A DNA stretch of 64,000 bases from Cyanosarcina radialis HA8281-LM2 (GCA_019359615.1 JAHHHA010000029.1:1-64000), one strand, 5' to 3'; counted from the stretch's first letter, positions 44,799 to 53,237 are shown. Translations and numbers: made by a program. The notes: a model not told the origin generated them from the letters alone.

Positions 44799-46268
44799 TC
44801 AAGTTAATCGCTGTTTTGGTGGCCGACAGCGATCGCAATGTCCGCACCCTCCTTTTAAAGATGCAGCCTCTCTAGAAAAACCAAAGGCTTCGAGAATAAA
44901 TTTCCAGCGGCAGTTCTTGGTTCTAAGATACTGGTTCATCTGCTCTATAGCCGATGCTTGGCTCGCCGACTGAGAAACAGCAGAGCGATCGATCTGATAG
45001 TGGAAAGGATCTTGCCATTGCACCTGCCCGCTGGCGTGCAGCAACGAGAGAGCAATTGCTCCTTGTGGGAACTGACGAGCTACCGTATCGATATGGCCTT
45101 GCTGGGAAATGCGATCGATTAGCTGCCGGGCCATCTGCCGCTGCTTGAGTTCTTGGCTGTGAAAAAACTGCTGGCGCTGCTTATCTGCTGGATCTAGCCA
45201 TCCCGTCGGTTCGCTAACTAACATCAAAGCTTCAGCCGAATTACCGTCACGCCCTGCCCTGCCAATTTCTTGGACGTACTCGGAGAGCAGAAAAGCAGGC
45301 TGAAAGTGAACGATCCAACGAACGTTCGATTTGTTGATGCCCATGCCAAAGGCACAGGTACAAATGACAAATGGGGTCGCACCGCTCGACCAACTAGCTT
45401 CGATCGCGCGGCGTTTTTCTGGACTTAAACCAGCATGATAAGCGGCGGTAGTGTAACCCCGTTCGAGCAGAAATTGAGTTAGTTCTTCGCTGTCTCTTCT
45501 AGTACGGACGTAGACTAATCCAGCTTGTTTGGGTTTGGAGCCAATAAATTTTAATAACTGTTGGCGACGGCCTCTAGGTGTCCAGATAGTTTGAACTTTT
45601 AAATTGAGATTGGGGCGATAGGGATTGAGGAGAAAAACATCTGGTTGTTGCAGTTGCAAAACTTCTCGAATGGTTTTTTGGGCTGCGGGGTCGGCTGTGG
45701 CAGTAAAAGCGGCGATCGCGATCTTGGTTCCAGGCGGCTTAGACTCAAGTAAAGTCGATCGCACTGCTCCCAATCGGCGATAAGCTGGGCGAAAGGTTTC
45801 ACCCCACTGCACCAGACAATGAGCCTCATCTAAAATCAACCCGTTAATTCGCATCTGGGGTTGAGATAGTCTTTCCCAAACTGGTTTGCTTAAAAGCGTT
45901 TCTGGAGAGAGATAGAGGAGCCTTAGCTGTTGTTTTTCTAGGGCTTTGAGGGTTTGGGAGCGATCGGAGGAAGGCAATTCGCTATGCAACAACGCGGCTG
46001 GCAACTTTTTCTGACGCAATTCTGCCACTTGATTTTCCATCAATGCTACCAAAGGCGAAATTACCAACGTCAATCCTGTTTGTAACAAAGCTGGCAGTTG
46101 AAAGCAAATCGATTTACCCCCACCAGTAGGCATGACAATGAGGGCATCTCGGTTTTCTAATAAACTCCGAACTATTTCCCCTTGAGGCGGTCTAAAATCT
46201 TCATATCCCCAGATTTTTTGGAAAGCGGCACGAACTTCGTTCCAAGACCGAGTTTCAGCAAAAGTCAT
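44799..46268 (-). CDS. recQ: RecQ-family ATP-dependent DNA helicase
   Basis: The 489-residue 3'-5' DNA helicase has motif 0 WGYEDFRPPQGEIVRSLL, Walker A MPTGGGKS, ILDEAHCLVQWG (motif II and aromatic loop), TATADPAAQKTIREVL, FGMGINKSNVRWIVHFQPAFLLSEYVQEIGRAGRDGNSAEALML and the zinc Cys cluster GGCGHCDRC at the C-terminus. It stops after the RecQ-Ct/zinc region and lacks an HRDC domain, as in other short RecQ proteins. It unwinds recombination and stalled-fork intermediates. Confidence 0.92.
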   Translation of the reverse strand: MTFAETRSWNEVRAAFQKIWGYEDFRPPQGEIVRSLLENRDALIVMPTGGGKSICFQLPALLQTGLTLVISPLVALMENQVAELRQKKLPAALLHSELPSSDRSQTLKALEKQQLRLLYLSPETLLSKPVWERLSQPQMRINGLILDEAHCLVQWGETFRPAYRRLGAVRSTLLESKPPGTKIAIAAFTATADPAAQKTIREVLQLQQPDVFLLNPYRPNLNLKVQTIWTPRGRRQQLLKFIGSKPKQAGLVYVRTRRDSEELTQFLLERGYTTAAYHAGLSPEKRRAIEASWSSGATPFVICTCAFGMGINKSNVRWIVHFQPAFLLSEYVQEIGRAGRDGNSAEALMLVSEPTGWLDPADKQRQQFFHSQELKQRQMARQLIDRISQQGHIDTVARQFPQGAIALSLLHASGQVQWQDPFHYQIDRSAVSQSASQASAIEQMNQYLRTKNCRWKFILEAFGFSREAASLKGGCGHCDRCRPPKQRLT

Positions 46269-46323
46269 AATTATCTAAAATACAGAAGTTTCCTAGTCAT
46301 CGCATTTTAGCCTAGACGTGCTA

Positions 46324-46360
46324 GTAGGTTGGGTTTCGCTAGCGCAAGGGCCCAACCTAC
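46324..46360. repeat. GTAGGTTGGG hairpin repeat
   Basis: GTAGGTTGGG (46324-46333) pairs with CCCAACCTAC (46351-46360). A related copy lies near 30670-30712. It sits between recQ and the sterol-desaturase gene and may serve as a transcription stop for the latter. Confidence 0.55.
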
Positions 46361-46365
46361 AGCTA

Positions 46366-47220
46366 TTATTGTGGATTCCACTCTGGCGGGCCGAACAAAC
46401 TCAAGAATTTGTCTTTAATTCTCTTCGATCGCTGCCAATCTGACGCAATTCGCCAATATTCAATGAAATTGATTTTAATCGGATTGCGCGTTTTGATATT
46501 CTTAGTTAATCCGTAGATTACTTTTTCTGTCTCTGCTTGATAAGTACCGAAGAGTCTGTCCCAGATTATCAAAATTCCCCCATAGTTCTTGTCGATATAA
46601 GCAAGATTGGCACCGTGATGAACGCGATGATTTGAAGCAGTATTCAAGATCGATTCTAGAATTCCTAATCGGCCGATTTTTTGATTGTGAATCCATACTT
46701 GATAAAGTCCCACGATTTCGACTGCGATTAAAATTAGTAACGGGTGAAATCCTAATAACGCCATCGGGATGTAGAAAATCCACAGAATAAAGTTTTCCAC
46801 CCACGACAGCCTCAGTGCCACCGTCAAATTAAAATCAGTCGAACTGTGATGAACGCTGTGATGCGCCCAAAACAATCGGATGCGGTGTTCGGCTCGATGG
46901 TTCCAGTAATAAAGAAAGTCGGCGATAAGTACGGCTAGCACTATCGTCCAACCATTAATGGGAAGCTTTAGAGGGCTGAAGGTTGCTATTAGAGACAGTC
47001 CGGCGATCGCAAATACATTCGCTAATCGGGCGTTAATAAACTCCTGCACGATCCCGATGCCAAGGTTAGCTGCTGTCTCGCGATAATCTCGCCACTGGCG
47101 ACTGAAAAAGTCAACGGCGATCTCTGTTAAAACGATCGCTAAAAAAACTAAAGACAAGGTAGCAAGCGAACTTTCTATATCTAGCAGATTTCCTGCGATC
47201 GATTGGAAAAATTTGTCCAC
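46366..47220 (-). CDS. Sterol desaturase/fatty acid hydroxylase family membrane protein
   Basis: The 284-residue membrane protein has the His clusters of the di-iron hydroxylase superfamily: NHRAEHR, HSVHHSS, and NHRVHHG, within about four to six helices (VFLAIVLTEIAVDFF, VLAVLIADFLYYW, WVENFILWIFYIPMALLGF). The iron-binding His number and spacing are complete. The substrate (lipid, carotenoid or sterol-like) is unknown. A palindrome CGAGCGCTCG lies 29 bases before the start and is also found before the TetR gene, so this gene is the likely regulated target. Confidence 0.9.
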   Translation of the reverse strand: MDKFFQSIAGNLLDIESSLATLSLVFLAIVLTEIAVDFFSRQWRDYRETAANLGIGIVQEFINARLANVFAIAGLSLIATFSPLKLPINGWTIVLAVLIADFLYYWNHRAEHRIRLFWAHHSVHHSSTDFNLTVALRLSWVENFILWIFYIPMALLGFHPLLILIAVEIVGLYQVWIHNQKIGRLGILESILNTASNHRVHHGANLAYIDKNYGGILIIWDRLFGTYQAETEKVIYGLTKNIKTRNPIKINFIEYWRIASDWQRSKRIKDKFLSLFGPPEWNPQ

Positions 47221-47248
47221 GATGGAATCTCCTGGTCATAATTTAATT

Positions 47249-47258
47249 CGAGCGCTCG
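47249..47258. promoter_or_regulatory. TetR operator upstream of the desaturase gene
   Basis: CGAGCGCTCG is a perfect 10-bp palindrome about 29-38 bases before the sterol-desaturase start. The same palindrome is 14-23 bases before the TetR gene. Confidence 0.75.
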
Positions 47259-47311
47259 GTTTATTTAAAATCGACAGATCGAGTAAGATGCGATCGCTTA
47301 GCCGCTGGCAG

Positions 47312-47884
47312 CTAGGCGAGATGTTTTTCGCAATAGGCAATCAGCATCTGAGACAACAAATCGATTTGTTCGGCAAACGAAAAGCTGTAGGCACTTTCGA
47401 CTTGCTCGAATAAGATGCCATTAATCAGCGTCCAGACGAATCGAGCTAACTTAGGATCTGGGAGATCGAGCAGTTCCTCGATCGCTTCTTGATAGCGTCT
47501 ATCTACCTGCTGCAAAACTGGATTATCGTTAATCTCTGCTAAAGCATGATGGTGGTAAAAATCCGTCCAAATTACTGCCTGTTTGACGAAGTGTTCTTCA
47601 TACTCGATCAAAAGTTGTCCGAGTCTATAGATGCGTTCGGCAATCGTCCCATCATGGGCAATAGACTTCAACAGTTTGACATCTTGCCAGCTAATCCGAT
47701 CGACTAGTTGCTCGAACAACACTTGCTTGCTGGGGAAATAGTGATACATCGCTCCGGTCGAGATTCCTAATTCTTTGGCAATCTGTCGGGTGGTGACGTT
47801 GGCATAGCCCTTATTAGCAAACAAGTCGAAGCATTTGTCGAGCAGTTCTTTACGATACTCTTCTGAGTCAACGATTTTAGGCAT
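47312..47884 (-). CDS. TetR/AcrR family transcriptional regulator
   Basis: The 190-residue protein has an N-terminal TetR HTH (FANKGYANVTTRQIAKELGISTGAMYHYFPSKQVLFEQL) and a C-terminal ligand-binding helical domain (LIEYEEHFVKQAVIWTDFYHHHAL ... FAEQIDLLSQMLIAYCEKH). The gene lies upstream of the sterol desaturase on the same strand with a 91-base gap. A palindromic operator precedes each gene, so it probably represses both itself and the desaturase. The ligand is unknown. Confidence 0.93.
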   Translation of the reverse strand: MPKIVDSEEYRKELLDKCFDLFANKGYANVTTRQIAKELGISTGAMYHYFPSKQVLFEQLVDRISWQDVKLLKSIAHDGTIAERIYRLGQLLIEYEEHFVKQAVIWTDFYHHHALAEINDNPVLQQVDRRYQEAIEELLDLPDPKLARFVWTLINGILFEQVESAYSFSFAEQIDLLSQMLIAYCEKHLA

Positions 47885-47897
47885 GGATTTTTTATAC

Positions 47898-47907
47898 CGA
47901 GCGCTCG
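47898..47907. promoter_or_regulatory. TetR operator upstream of the TetR gene
   Basis: CGAGCGCTCG, identical to 47249-47258, sits 14-23 bases before the TetR start. The flanking A and T (47896 and 47909) also pair, extending the site to 14 positions with one mismatched pair. Confidence 0.75.
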
Positions 47908-48060
47908 TTTTATTATAGCTTGATCGAACTCTTTTTTGTCAAGTGTCTTGGCTTTAGAGCGACCTCTCCCCTTCGGCAGAGCTTCAGTGCAGCGCCCAAA
48001 CCCCTCCCCTACAAGGGGAGGAGCTTTGAAGTTACTCCTCTTCCCTACATCGAAGTCAAA

Positions 48061-48107
48061 AAAATAATTGGGAAATTCTTGTGGGATAGCCCTCTGGGCT
48101 GTCCCAC
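48061..48107. repeat. 47-bp hairpin repeat, copy 2
   Basis: It matches 34742-34788 with two mismatches and contains GTGGGATAGCCC/GGGCTGTCCCAC. It lies 22 bases after the RNA-ligase stop codon in the direction of that gene, so it could act as a transcript end. Confidence 0.7.
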
Positions 48108-48128
48108 CTAGAGAGCTATCTCGCTATA

Positions 48129-48776
48129 TTACTCCCAGTAATTCTGCCAATCATCTTTGAAAGCTTGTTGCAGTCGCTTCATGTAAGCATGGGTTTTAAT
48201 CTTAGCCATCCATACACCACTAGCATTGCTACCCTTACAAACAACACCTTCAGCTACATCGTATTTACCCGCACGGACATCATCGATAAACTTGCCCGTA
48301 AGTTTGCCAACATAGATGACTCTAGCAATATTAACCCCACTAAAGTCTCGGATAAATTGCTGGGGGTCTACCATGCCGATATCGGTTTGCACGTCCAGCA
48401 AAATCAGTTGTTTCGGGTCATCTGGCTTATGCATTCCAGCAAAAGAATGAGGACCAAAAAACTCGGTAAACACCATAATTTCCGGGCAGCCATATAGAGG
48501 ATTTTCTCGAAATATGGCCTCAAGCGATCGAGCAAAATCTTGGAAAAAAAGATCGGTTGCTGCTTCTAAACCTGGATGGGCGGCGTGAAATTCTGCAATT
48601 CCTCGATCGTCTAAATCGAACCTGTCGCGGCGCGTGCCAAAAGCATACCAACCCAATTCGGATTCCCAAACCCAGTGTAAATTGGTGCCGTCGTACTTCT
48701 CAAAGGCAACACACTTGCCTAAAGGGGCGTTTTTGCTGTTAGGAATTTTTGGATAAGCCAGCTTGACTCGTGCCAC
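48129..48776 (-). CDS. RNA ligase family protein (Rnl2-like)
   Basis: The 215-residue protein contains a nucleotidyltransferase core: motif I EKYDGTN with the catalytic Lys27, motif III/IIIa in PEIMVFTEFFG (105-108), motif IV AEGVVCKG (175-182) and motif V WMAKIKTHAYM with Lys192/194. Those are the residues that an ATP-dependent RNA ligase of the T4 Rnl2 type needs. No repair partner (Pnkp-like kinase, RtcB or toxin) is nearby. It is likely to seal nicks in RNA, but the substrate is unknown. A small, intact, orphan gene. Confidence 0.85.
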   Translation of the reverse strand: MARVKLAYPKIPNSKNAPLGKCVAFEKYDGTNLHWVWESELGWYAFGTRRDRFDLDDRGIAEFHAAHPGLEAATDLFFQDFARSLEAIFRENPLYGCPEIMVFTEFFGPHSFAGMHKPDDPKQLILLDVQTDIGMVDPQQFIRDFSGVNIARVIYVGKLTGKFIDDVRAGKYDVAEGVVCKGSNASGVWMAKIKTHAYMKRLQQAFKDDWQNYWE

Positions 48777-48854
48777 GGTAATGAAATTAGCTCGATCGAA
48801 GATTTTGTAATATAACTATACTACATATGTTTATTTGACAAGCAAATATGAAAA

Positions 48855-48878
48855 AAAGACGTAGATATCTACGTCTTT
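48855..48878. terminator. Bidirectional terminator palindrome
   Basis: AAAGACGTAGAT followed by its complement ATCTACGTCTTT is a perfect 24-bp palindrome. Read on the minus strand the stem is followed by a long run of T; on the plus strand the following sequence is only TAAATG. It should stop a minus-strand transcript arriving from about 49070-48880, and it also lies 79 bases upstream of the RNA-ligase start. Confidence 0.6.
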
Positions 48879-49069
48879 AAATGCGTGAGGAGCAAAAGTA
48901 AAGTTTACGGCGATCGAACTAAAGACGATCGACCATAATACGTAGCATCTCGATCGCGATCGAGAGGTGCTTATAGATTAATTTAAAAAATATCTATGTC
49001 AGATATGTGTCTCAAGCATGAATAGTTTGTGACGAGCGACTGCAATTTTAAATAGCCATAAAAATAAAT

Positions 49070-49092
49070 GCACCTCAAAATATTTGAGGTGC
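49070..49092 (-). terminator. Hairpin with T-rich tail on the minus strand
   Basis: GCACCTCAAA pairs with TTTGAGGTGC around a short AT loop. On the minus strand it is followed by ATTTATTTTTATGG, as an intrinsic terminator would be. It would end a transcript coming from the short ORF at 49254-49352. Confidence 0.5.
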
Positions 49093-49253
49093 TATCGGTA
49101 AGAGGGGACACTCCATCAAGGGGGGTGTAAGGATTGTAACTGGTGAAGATGGAGAATCCTGAATCTCTGGTCTCTACAATTTATATTAAAAGCTGCTTAT
49201 GTCTAATTTGTGTCTGGGGTATGTCAAAGCTATGACAATTTGGCGGCTAGATC

Positions 49254-49352
49254 TCAATAATGGCGGTAAGGAAATAGATAACCGAGCGCGACTCTGACAC
49301 ATAGCGCCAGCAGGCTGACGAGAAGAATTGTCTTAATTAAGTCAGACATCAT
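49254..49352 (-). CDS. Possible 32-residue hydrophobic ORF
   Basis: The frame begins MMSDLIKTILLVSLLALCVRV and continues ALGYLFPYRHY before a TGA. It has a charged start and a single hydrophobic helix, like small photosynthetic-complex subunits. A hairpin terminator follows on the same strand, and psaK lies upstream. I see no strong ribosome site and cannot match a family, so it is only a candidate. Confidence 0.35.
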   Translation of the reverse strand: MMSDLIKTILLVSLLALCVRVALGYLFPYRHY

Positions 49353-49448
49353 CTCAACTAGCTAGAGAGGAACCCTCAAAACTTACCATTCTCAAGTGAC
49401 AGAGGTATGAAGCAAAGATGGCGATCGCTTGTCAGCTAAAAATAAATG

Positions 49449-49482
49449 AAAGAGTGGAAAAATGAAGTTTTCCCACTCTTTT
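49449..49482 (-). terminator. psaK terminator
   Basis: AAAGAGTGGGAAAA-type stem (on the minus strand AAAAGAGTGGGAAAACTTCA) with loop and complement TTTTCCACTCTTT, followed by ATTTATTTTT. It lies 29 bases past the psaK stop codon and is a convincing intrinsic terminator for that gene. Confidence 0.75.
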
Positions 49483-49510
49483 CATGGCGATTCGATCGCT
49501 CTTGTGTAGC

Positions 49511-49783
49511 TTAGACCGCGCCGCCGCTAGCTAAACCTAGAATTATGCCAGCACCTATAATGTGACCCAAACAAGTGCCTGCTACCAATTGCGAAACGCT
49601 AAAGTTGTCAGCCAATCCTGGAATTGGCATGGGAGTACCAACGCCCGGACGTTTGACGGTCTTGGCAGCAATGTATATACCAAGAATGTTAGCAGCCACC
49701 ATGATCGCCATCACAGAGGGCGACCATGAAGTGGTCGAGGGTACGTTAGCTTCGGCTGCTGCCAGTAAACTTAAGTGAATCAA
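49511..49783 (-). CDS. psaK: Photosystem I subunit PsaK
   Basis: PsaK is a two-helix peripheral subunit of photosystem I that binds chlorophyll and links to antenna proteins. The 90-residue protein has two hydrophobic segments (SVMAIMVAANILGIYIAAKTV and FSVSQLVAGTCLGHIIGAGIILGLASG) joined by the PGVGTPMPIPGLADN loop characteristic of PsaK. The start appears to be TTG (the first residues are IHLSLLAAAEAN), preceded by AGGAGAAGGA; no ATG is suitably placed. Confidence 0.9.
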   Translation of the reverse strand: MIHLSLLAAAEANVPSTTSWSPSVMAIMVAANILGIYIAAKTVKRPGVGTPMPIPGLADNFSVSQLVAGTCLGHIIGAGIILGLASGGAV

Positions 49784-49982
49784 TGTCCTTCTCCTAAATA
49801 ATCGATCGCTTTACTAAAAGTAGAGATTTTGAGGTTTTCTCCCCTGACATCTCGGCGAACGAGGAAGATTTGATGTAACAGTGTAATTTTTAACCCGAAC
49901 CGCCTAACGCTCTTAGAGAGTCGGTTATGTGGCGAGAAAATCCTCTATCTTCTCTAGTATTTTATGTTGCAGTGACACCCTT

Positions 49983-52457
49983 TTAAACTTTTGTCCGGGT
50001 TTCCTCCAAAATGTCCTTCTGTTTGCTCCTTGCTATCCTCTGCCTTTCTATCGATCGCCACTTTTGCTGGAGTCGATCGATCTTGGGATCTTGTTGGCCG
50101 TAGCGCCAACTGACGTAGGCTTGAGAAATTTCTGCAATTATCTGCCCCCTCTCTGGCGAATGACGCTCTTTTGAGACTTGGGCGTATTCTAAGGGAGTTT
50201 GAGCCGGATGCTTGGGATAGCCTTGGTTAGCTAAAGTTTTCAGCATTTGCTGGTATAGCCTTTCCATCGGGTGTAAAGTCGCCAACCAACGGCGGTAGCG
50301 CCAAGAGAGCAACTCATTCCAACCCAACCAACCGATGAAACCAACGGCAATTGCTACCCCTGCTGCGGTGAGCCAACCCAACCAACCTTTAGAGAATAAG
50401 GCAAAAAACCAAGCTATAGCCCCCATTAACGATTTAGCGATCGCTTCCCAGACCCCGCCGAGCCACTCAGTAACGGGCGACGGCACCCAGCCTGCTACCC
50501 AATTCCAGAAATGCTTGAGGACGCTAAAGGTTTGGTCTTCTTCAATTGAAGGAGGAATCAGATCGTGTCCGGGAATCGGATCGAAGGCAAACCAGCCGTA
50601 TTTGGGAAAATACACCTCGGTCATAGCGTAAGCATCGACGTTGCGGACGACATAAAATCCGGTAAAAGGATTGAAGTCTCCGGGGGCAAAACCTACCACC
50701 AATCGGGCTGGAATGCCGATAGAACGCAGCATCACCGTTAGAGTAGTGGAAAAGTGGTCTGGATATCCCCCCGGTTCGCAAGGAAGTGTTGAGTGTTGAG
50801 TGTTGAGTGTTGAGTTAAGAAGTTTTTCTCCTTTGTCTCTTGCCTCTCCCCTGCTCCCCTGCTCCCCTGCTCTCCTGCTCTCCGACTGGCAGCGGAAGAG
50901 GAAAGAATCTACGAGATCGTCATCTTTACTTAAATAAGGCAGTTCTAGAGGATCGTCAGGGATTTTATAGCGCTGTTTCAGATATTGAGCCAGGTAAAGA
51001 GTTTTTTCGTAGGTAGAGGTTAGAGGTTTGGTTGATTTCCCTACCTGGTTTTGGTTGTAGTTAGCTAAAAGTTCCTCGGTATGTTGCTTGACTTTGGCAG
51101 CAATTTGGGGCGGAACTTGCAGGTAGTATTGCCGGATGTAATCGGGGTAATTGGTTGAGGCTTTTCCCAACAAAGTGCGATCGCGATAAGGAACTTGAGA
51201 AATTACCGTGTAGGTCAAGCCTTCAATTAAACCTACAGGCGATCGCAAGCTGCCTTCGGTGTCTAAAGCAACTTGTCTGGTAGGGAAATATAGCTCTTTG
51301 GGGTAAGAGAGGGCAGGAATGACATTTGGCAACTCAGCTACAGCCGTGAAGCTTTGGACTATTTCCTTGGTCGATCCTAAACCCCTTCTAGGAGGCAAGA
51401 TAAACCGATAAGACCAATTCGATCTGGTTAACTTCTGGGTCTGGGCGTTGCGCGATATTTCCCAACCCTGACCCGTATAGCGATCGAATGCCATCGCCCG
51501 CCAATATCCAGGGGCTTGAGAGCGCACTCTTAAGACCTCTTTTGGCTCCATGACTCCGCGCAAATTTTGGTTGATGCGATCGTTAAAGCCGTAGTAGAAG
51601 GTCTTATCTAACTTGCCTTCTCCTGCCTGATTTTGGCTGCCACCGCTACCCTGACCTGGTTGCGTGCCTTCTTTGACATAACCGGGATTGATAATTTTAT
51701 CGCCCTCAAACTCTCCCGGTTGCTCGATGGGAGAACTCACCGGAAACGATCGAATTTGATAGCCGGGAAACCTGGGCATCAGGGCAAAAATAGTCAGTCC
51801 CAAGCTGACGATTACCAGCAAAAATACGCTCAATCGCCGCCAAGACAAGCCAGCCGACAGCCTGGAAAGGCGGCGACTTTTACTCTTGCCCCCGATTTCT
51901 TCTAGCAACAGTCCCAGCCGCGATCGATAATCTAAGACTAAGACTGGCAGAGCGATCGCTAAAAATAGCAACAGTAAAGGGCCGAAAGCTAAAGTCTGAC
52001 TGACCGTTCCTGCTACTCCCAGCAAGATTAGCCCGATGACCATCGAATACCCCAAATCTTTGCGGCGGGGTAGGTCGAAGCTGTGCAGCACTTGCAGTTG
52101 CACTAATAGTTCTGCTAGCACTAAGCGGGTATCGTTAAGGTTGCCGAACAGGTTGCGGAAGAACAGCCCCATGGCTAGCAACATTCCCATGGCAATTAAG
52201 AACTTGACAGCGATGTTGCGATCGCGCCGCCGATACCAACTCCAAGTCGCACCAACAATACTCAACGGGATAGCCCACCAACTCATGACGTTGGCGCTGG
52301 CTGCCGCTACATCCGTGGCAATAATCCCGACGATGACTAAGGCTTGTACCAGCACTCGCAGCCAGAGAGAGTCTTCTATCTCTAGCGTTCCCGACGATCG
52401 CGGCGACATCTGAGGAAAAAGCGATCTCCGTTTTCGGATTCCTGAAAAGTCAGACAT
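49983..52457 (-). CDS. Transglutaminase-fold membrane protein (DUF3488/DUF4129 type), with repeat-encoded insert
   Basis: The 824-residue protein has several N-terminal helices (DUF3488 region), a large extracytoplasmic transglutaminase-like domain (SSPIEQPGEFEGD ... DAYAMTEVYFPKYGWFAFDPIPGHDL) and further helices and a cytoplasmic tail (DUF4129-like WRYRRWLATLHPMERLYQQMLKTL). The usual catalytic Cys position reads GGYPDHFST and the expected His is AYAMTEVY, so catalysis is unlikely. Residues about 522-560 (CQSESRRAGEQG ... NSTLNTQHSTLP) are encoded by repeats, directly before the GGYPDHF strand. Function: an envelope protein of unknown partner. Confidence 0.85.
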   Translation of the reverse strand: MSDFSGIRKRRSLFPQMSPRSSGTLEIEDSLWLRVLVQALVIVGIIATDVAAASANVMSWWAIPLSIVGATWSWYRRRDRNIAVKFLIAMGMLLAMGLFFRNLFGNLNDTRLVLAELLVQLQVLHSFDLPRRKDLGYSMVIGLILLGVAGTVSQTLAFGPLLLLFLAIALPVLVLDYRSRLGLLLEEIGGKSKSRRLSRLSAGLSWRRLSVFLLVIVSLGLTIFALMPRFPGYQIRSFPVSSPIEQPGEFEGDKIINPGYVKEGTQPGQGSGGSQNQAGEGKLDKTFYYGFNDRINQNLRGVMEPKEVLRVRSQAPGYWRAMAFDRYTGQGWEISRNAQTQKLTRSNWSYRFILPPRRGLGSTKEIVQSFTAVAELPNVIPALSYPKELYFPTRQVALDTEGSLRSPVGLIEGLTYTVISQVPYRDRTLLGKASTNYPDYIRQYYLQVPPQIAAKVKQHTEELLANYNQNQVGKSTKPLTSTYEKTLYLAQYLKQRYKIPDDPLELPYLSKDDDLVDSFLFRCQSESRRAGEQGSRGEARDKGEKLLNSTLNTQHSTLPCEPGGYPDHFSTTLTVMLRSIGIPARLVVGFAPGDFNPFTGFYVVRNVDAYAMTEVYFPKYGWFAFDPIPGHDLIPPSIEEDQTFSVLKHFWNWVAGWVPSPVTEWLGGVWEAIAKSLMGAIAWFFALFSKGWLGWLTAAGVAIAVGFIGWLGWNELLSWRYRRWLATLHPMERLYQQMLKTLANQGYPKHPAQTPLEYAQVSKERHSPERGQIIAEISQAYVSWRYGQQDPKIDRLQQKWRSIERQRIARSKQKDILEETRTKV
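50784..50890. repeat. Heptad tandem and C-rich tract translated inside the transglutaminase-fold gene
   Basis: GTGTTGA units (50784-50816) are followed by a CTGCTCCCCTG-type low-complexity tract. On the minus strand the frame reads through both to give NSTLNTQHSTL and GEQGSRGE. The repeats sit at the edge of the transglutaminase-like core. Confidence 0.75.
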
Positions 52458-52822
52458 ATTTTAAGTCAGTTGGATTCGATCGAATGGGGTAGCAGGCAGT
52501 AAAACCCAGCCAATTACTGCAATTATTCCCCAGTATAGTTAGCTTCTATAGCACTTACGCAGAAATCTGCGATCGCTCACCTCAAAACCAGGCAGAATAC
52601 CTACCCGATCGAAATTGTGGGAAATGTGTATGGTGGCGATCGACTAATCAATTTTGTCAGAGTTACCTGTCTAAATCGCATTTCCGCTCGTTACGAACGT
52701 TTTTAATCTTTCTAGATTAATAAAACAGAACTACATAAATCTTGTTAATTTTCTGGAAAAATCAATGCCAAATCTGTATGTTAAATATACAAATCAAACC
52801 CAACATTTCAGCAGACAAGAAC
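52458..52822. other. Intergenic, no gene seen
   Basis: This gap between divergent genes holds AT-rich sequence, a TAATCT/AGATTA hairpin (about 52707-52722) and presumably both promoters. I see no repeat family or coding frame. Confidence 0.45.
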
Positions 52823-53176
52823 ATGAAATTAACACCAGTAGCCCTAATTATTACTTTAGTATCAACAATAACAATTGTTTCTCCAACTAAGGCTGAAGCT
52901 CAACTGGGATGTTATACCCGCGATAGCGAGGGAAATTGTATTGATATCGGGCGCGAGCGAGACCAATTAGGCGCTGCCTGTGTAACAACAGCAAATTTTA
53001 GTACGTGCCAAAATTATCACAGTTTGTGGTGTCAACAAGGTTTTCAAGCCTCATGCCATGCTTTTAATTTATCTCGATCGAATCCACAATACTACCAACA
53101 AGTTATTACAGCAAATAAATTCTGTTTTGCTGGAAATGGAGATGCTTGTATTTGGCTCAAACAACAAGGATTTTAA
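52823..53176 (+). CDS. Secreted Cys-rich hypothetical protein
   Basis: I start at the ATG (MKLTPVALIITLVS); an upstream in-frame extension from a TTG looks non-coding. The 117-residue protein has a signal peptide ending near KAEA|Q and a mature part with eight cysteines (GCYTR, GNC, AAC, STC, LWC, ASC, KFC, DAC). That is consistent with disulfides in the periplasm or outside the cell. No family is recognised. A strong terminator follows at 53238-53283. Confidence 0.7.
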   Translation: MKLTPVALIITLVSTITIVSPTKAEAQLGCYTRDSEGNCIDIGRERDQLGAACVTTANFSTCQNYHSLWCQQGFQASCHAFNLSRSNPQYYQQVITANKFCFAGNGDACIWLKQQGF

Positions 53177-53237
53177 TTAACGAAAAAGTCTGTAGAGTCG
53201 ATCGCTAAAGAACATTTTATTAAGAGTCGATAAAGGT

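Larger units (their letters stand above)
48777..49510. other. Gene-poor region with three hairpins and one short ORF
   Basis: This stretch between the RNA ligase and psaK contains a bidirectional terminator (48855-48878), a dyad CTCGATCGCGATCGAG (about 48951-48966), a hairpin (49070-49092), the psaK terminator (49449-49482) and a possible 32-codon hydrophobic ORF (49254-49352). One or two small minus-strand transcripts between the hairpins are possible. Confidence 0.5.
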
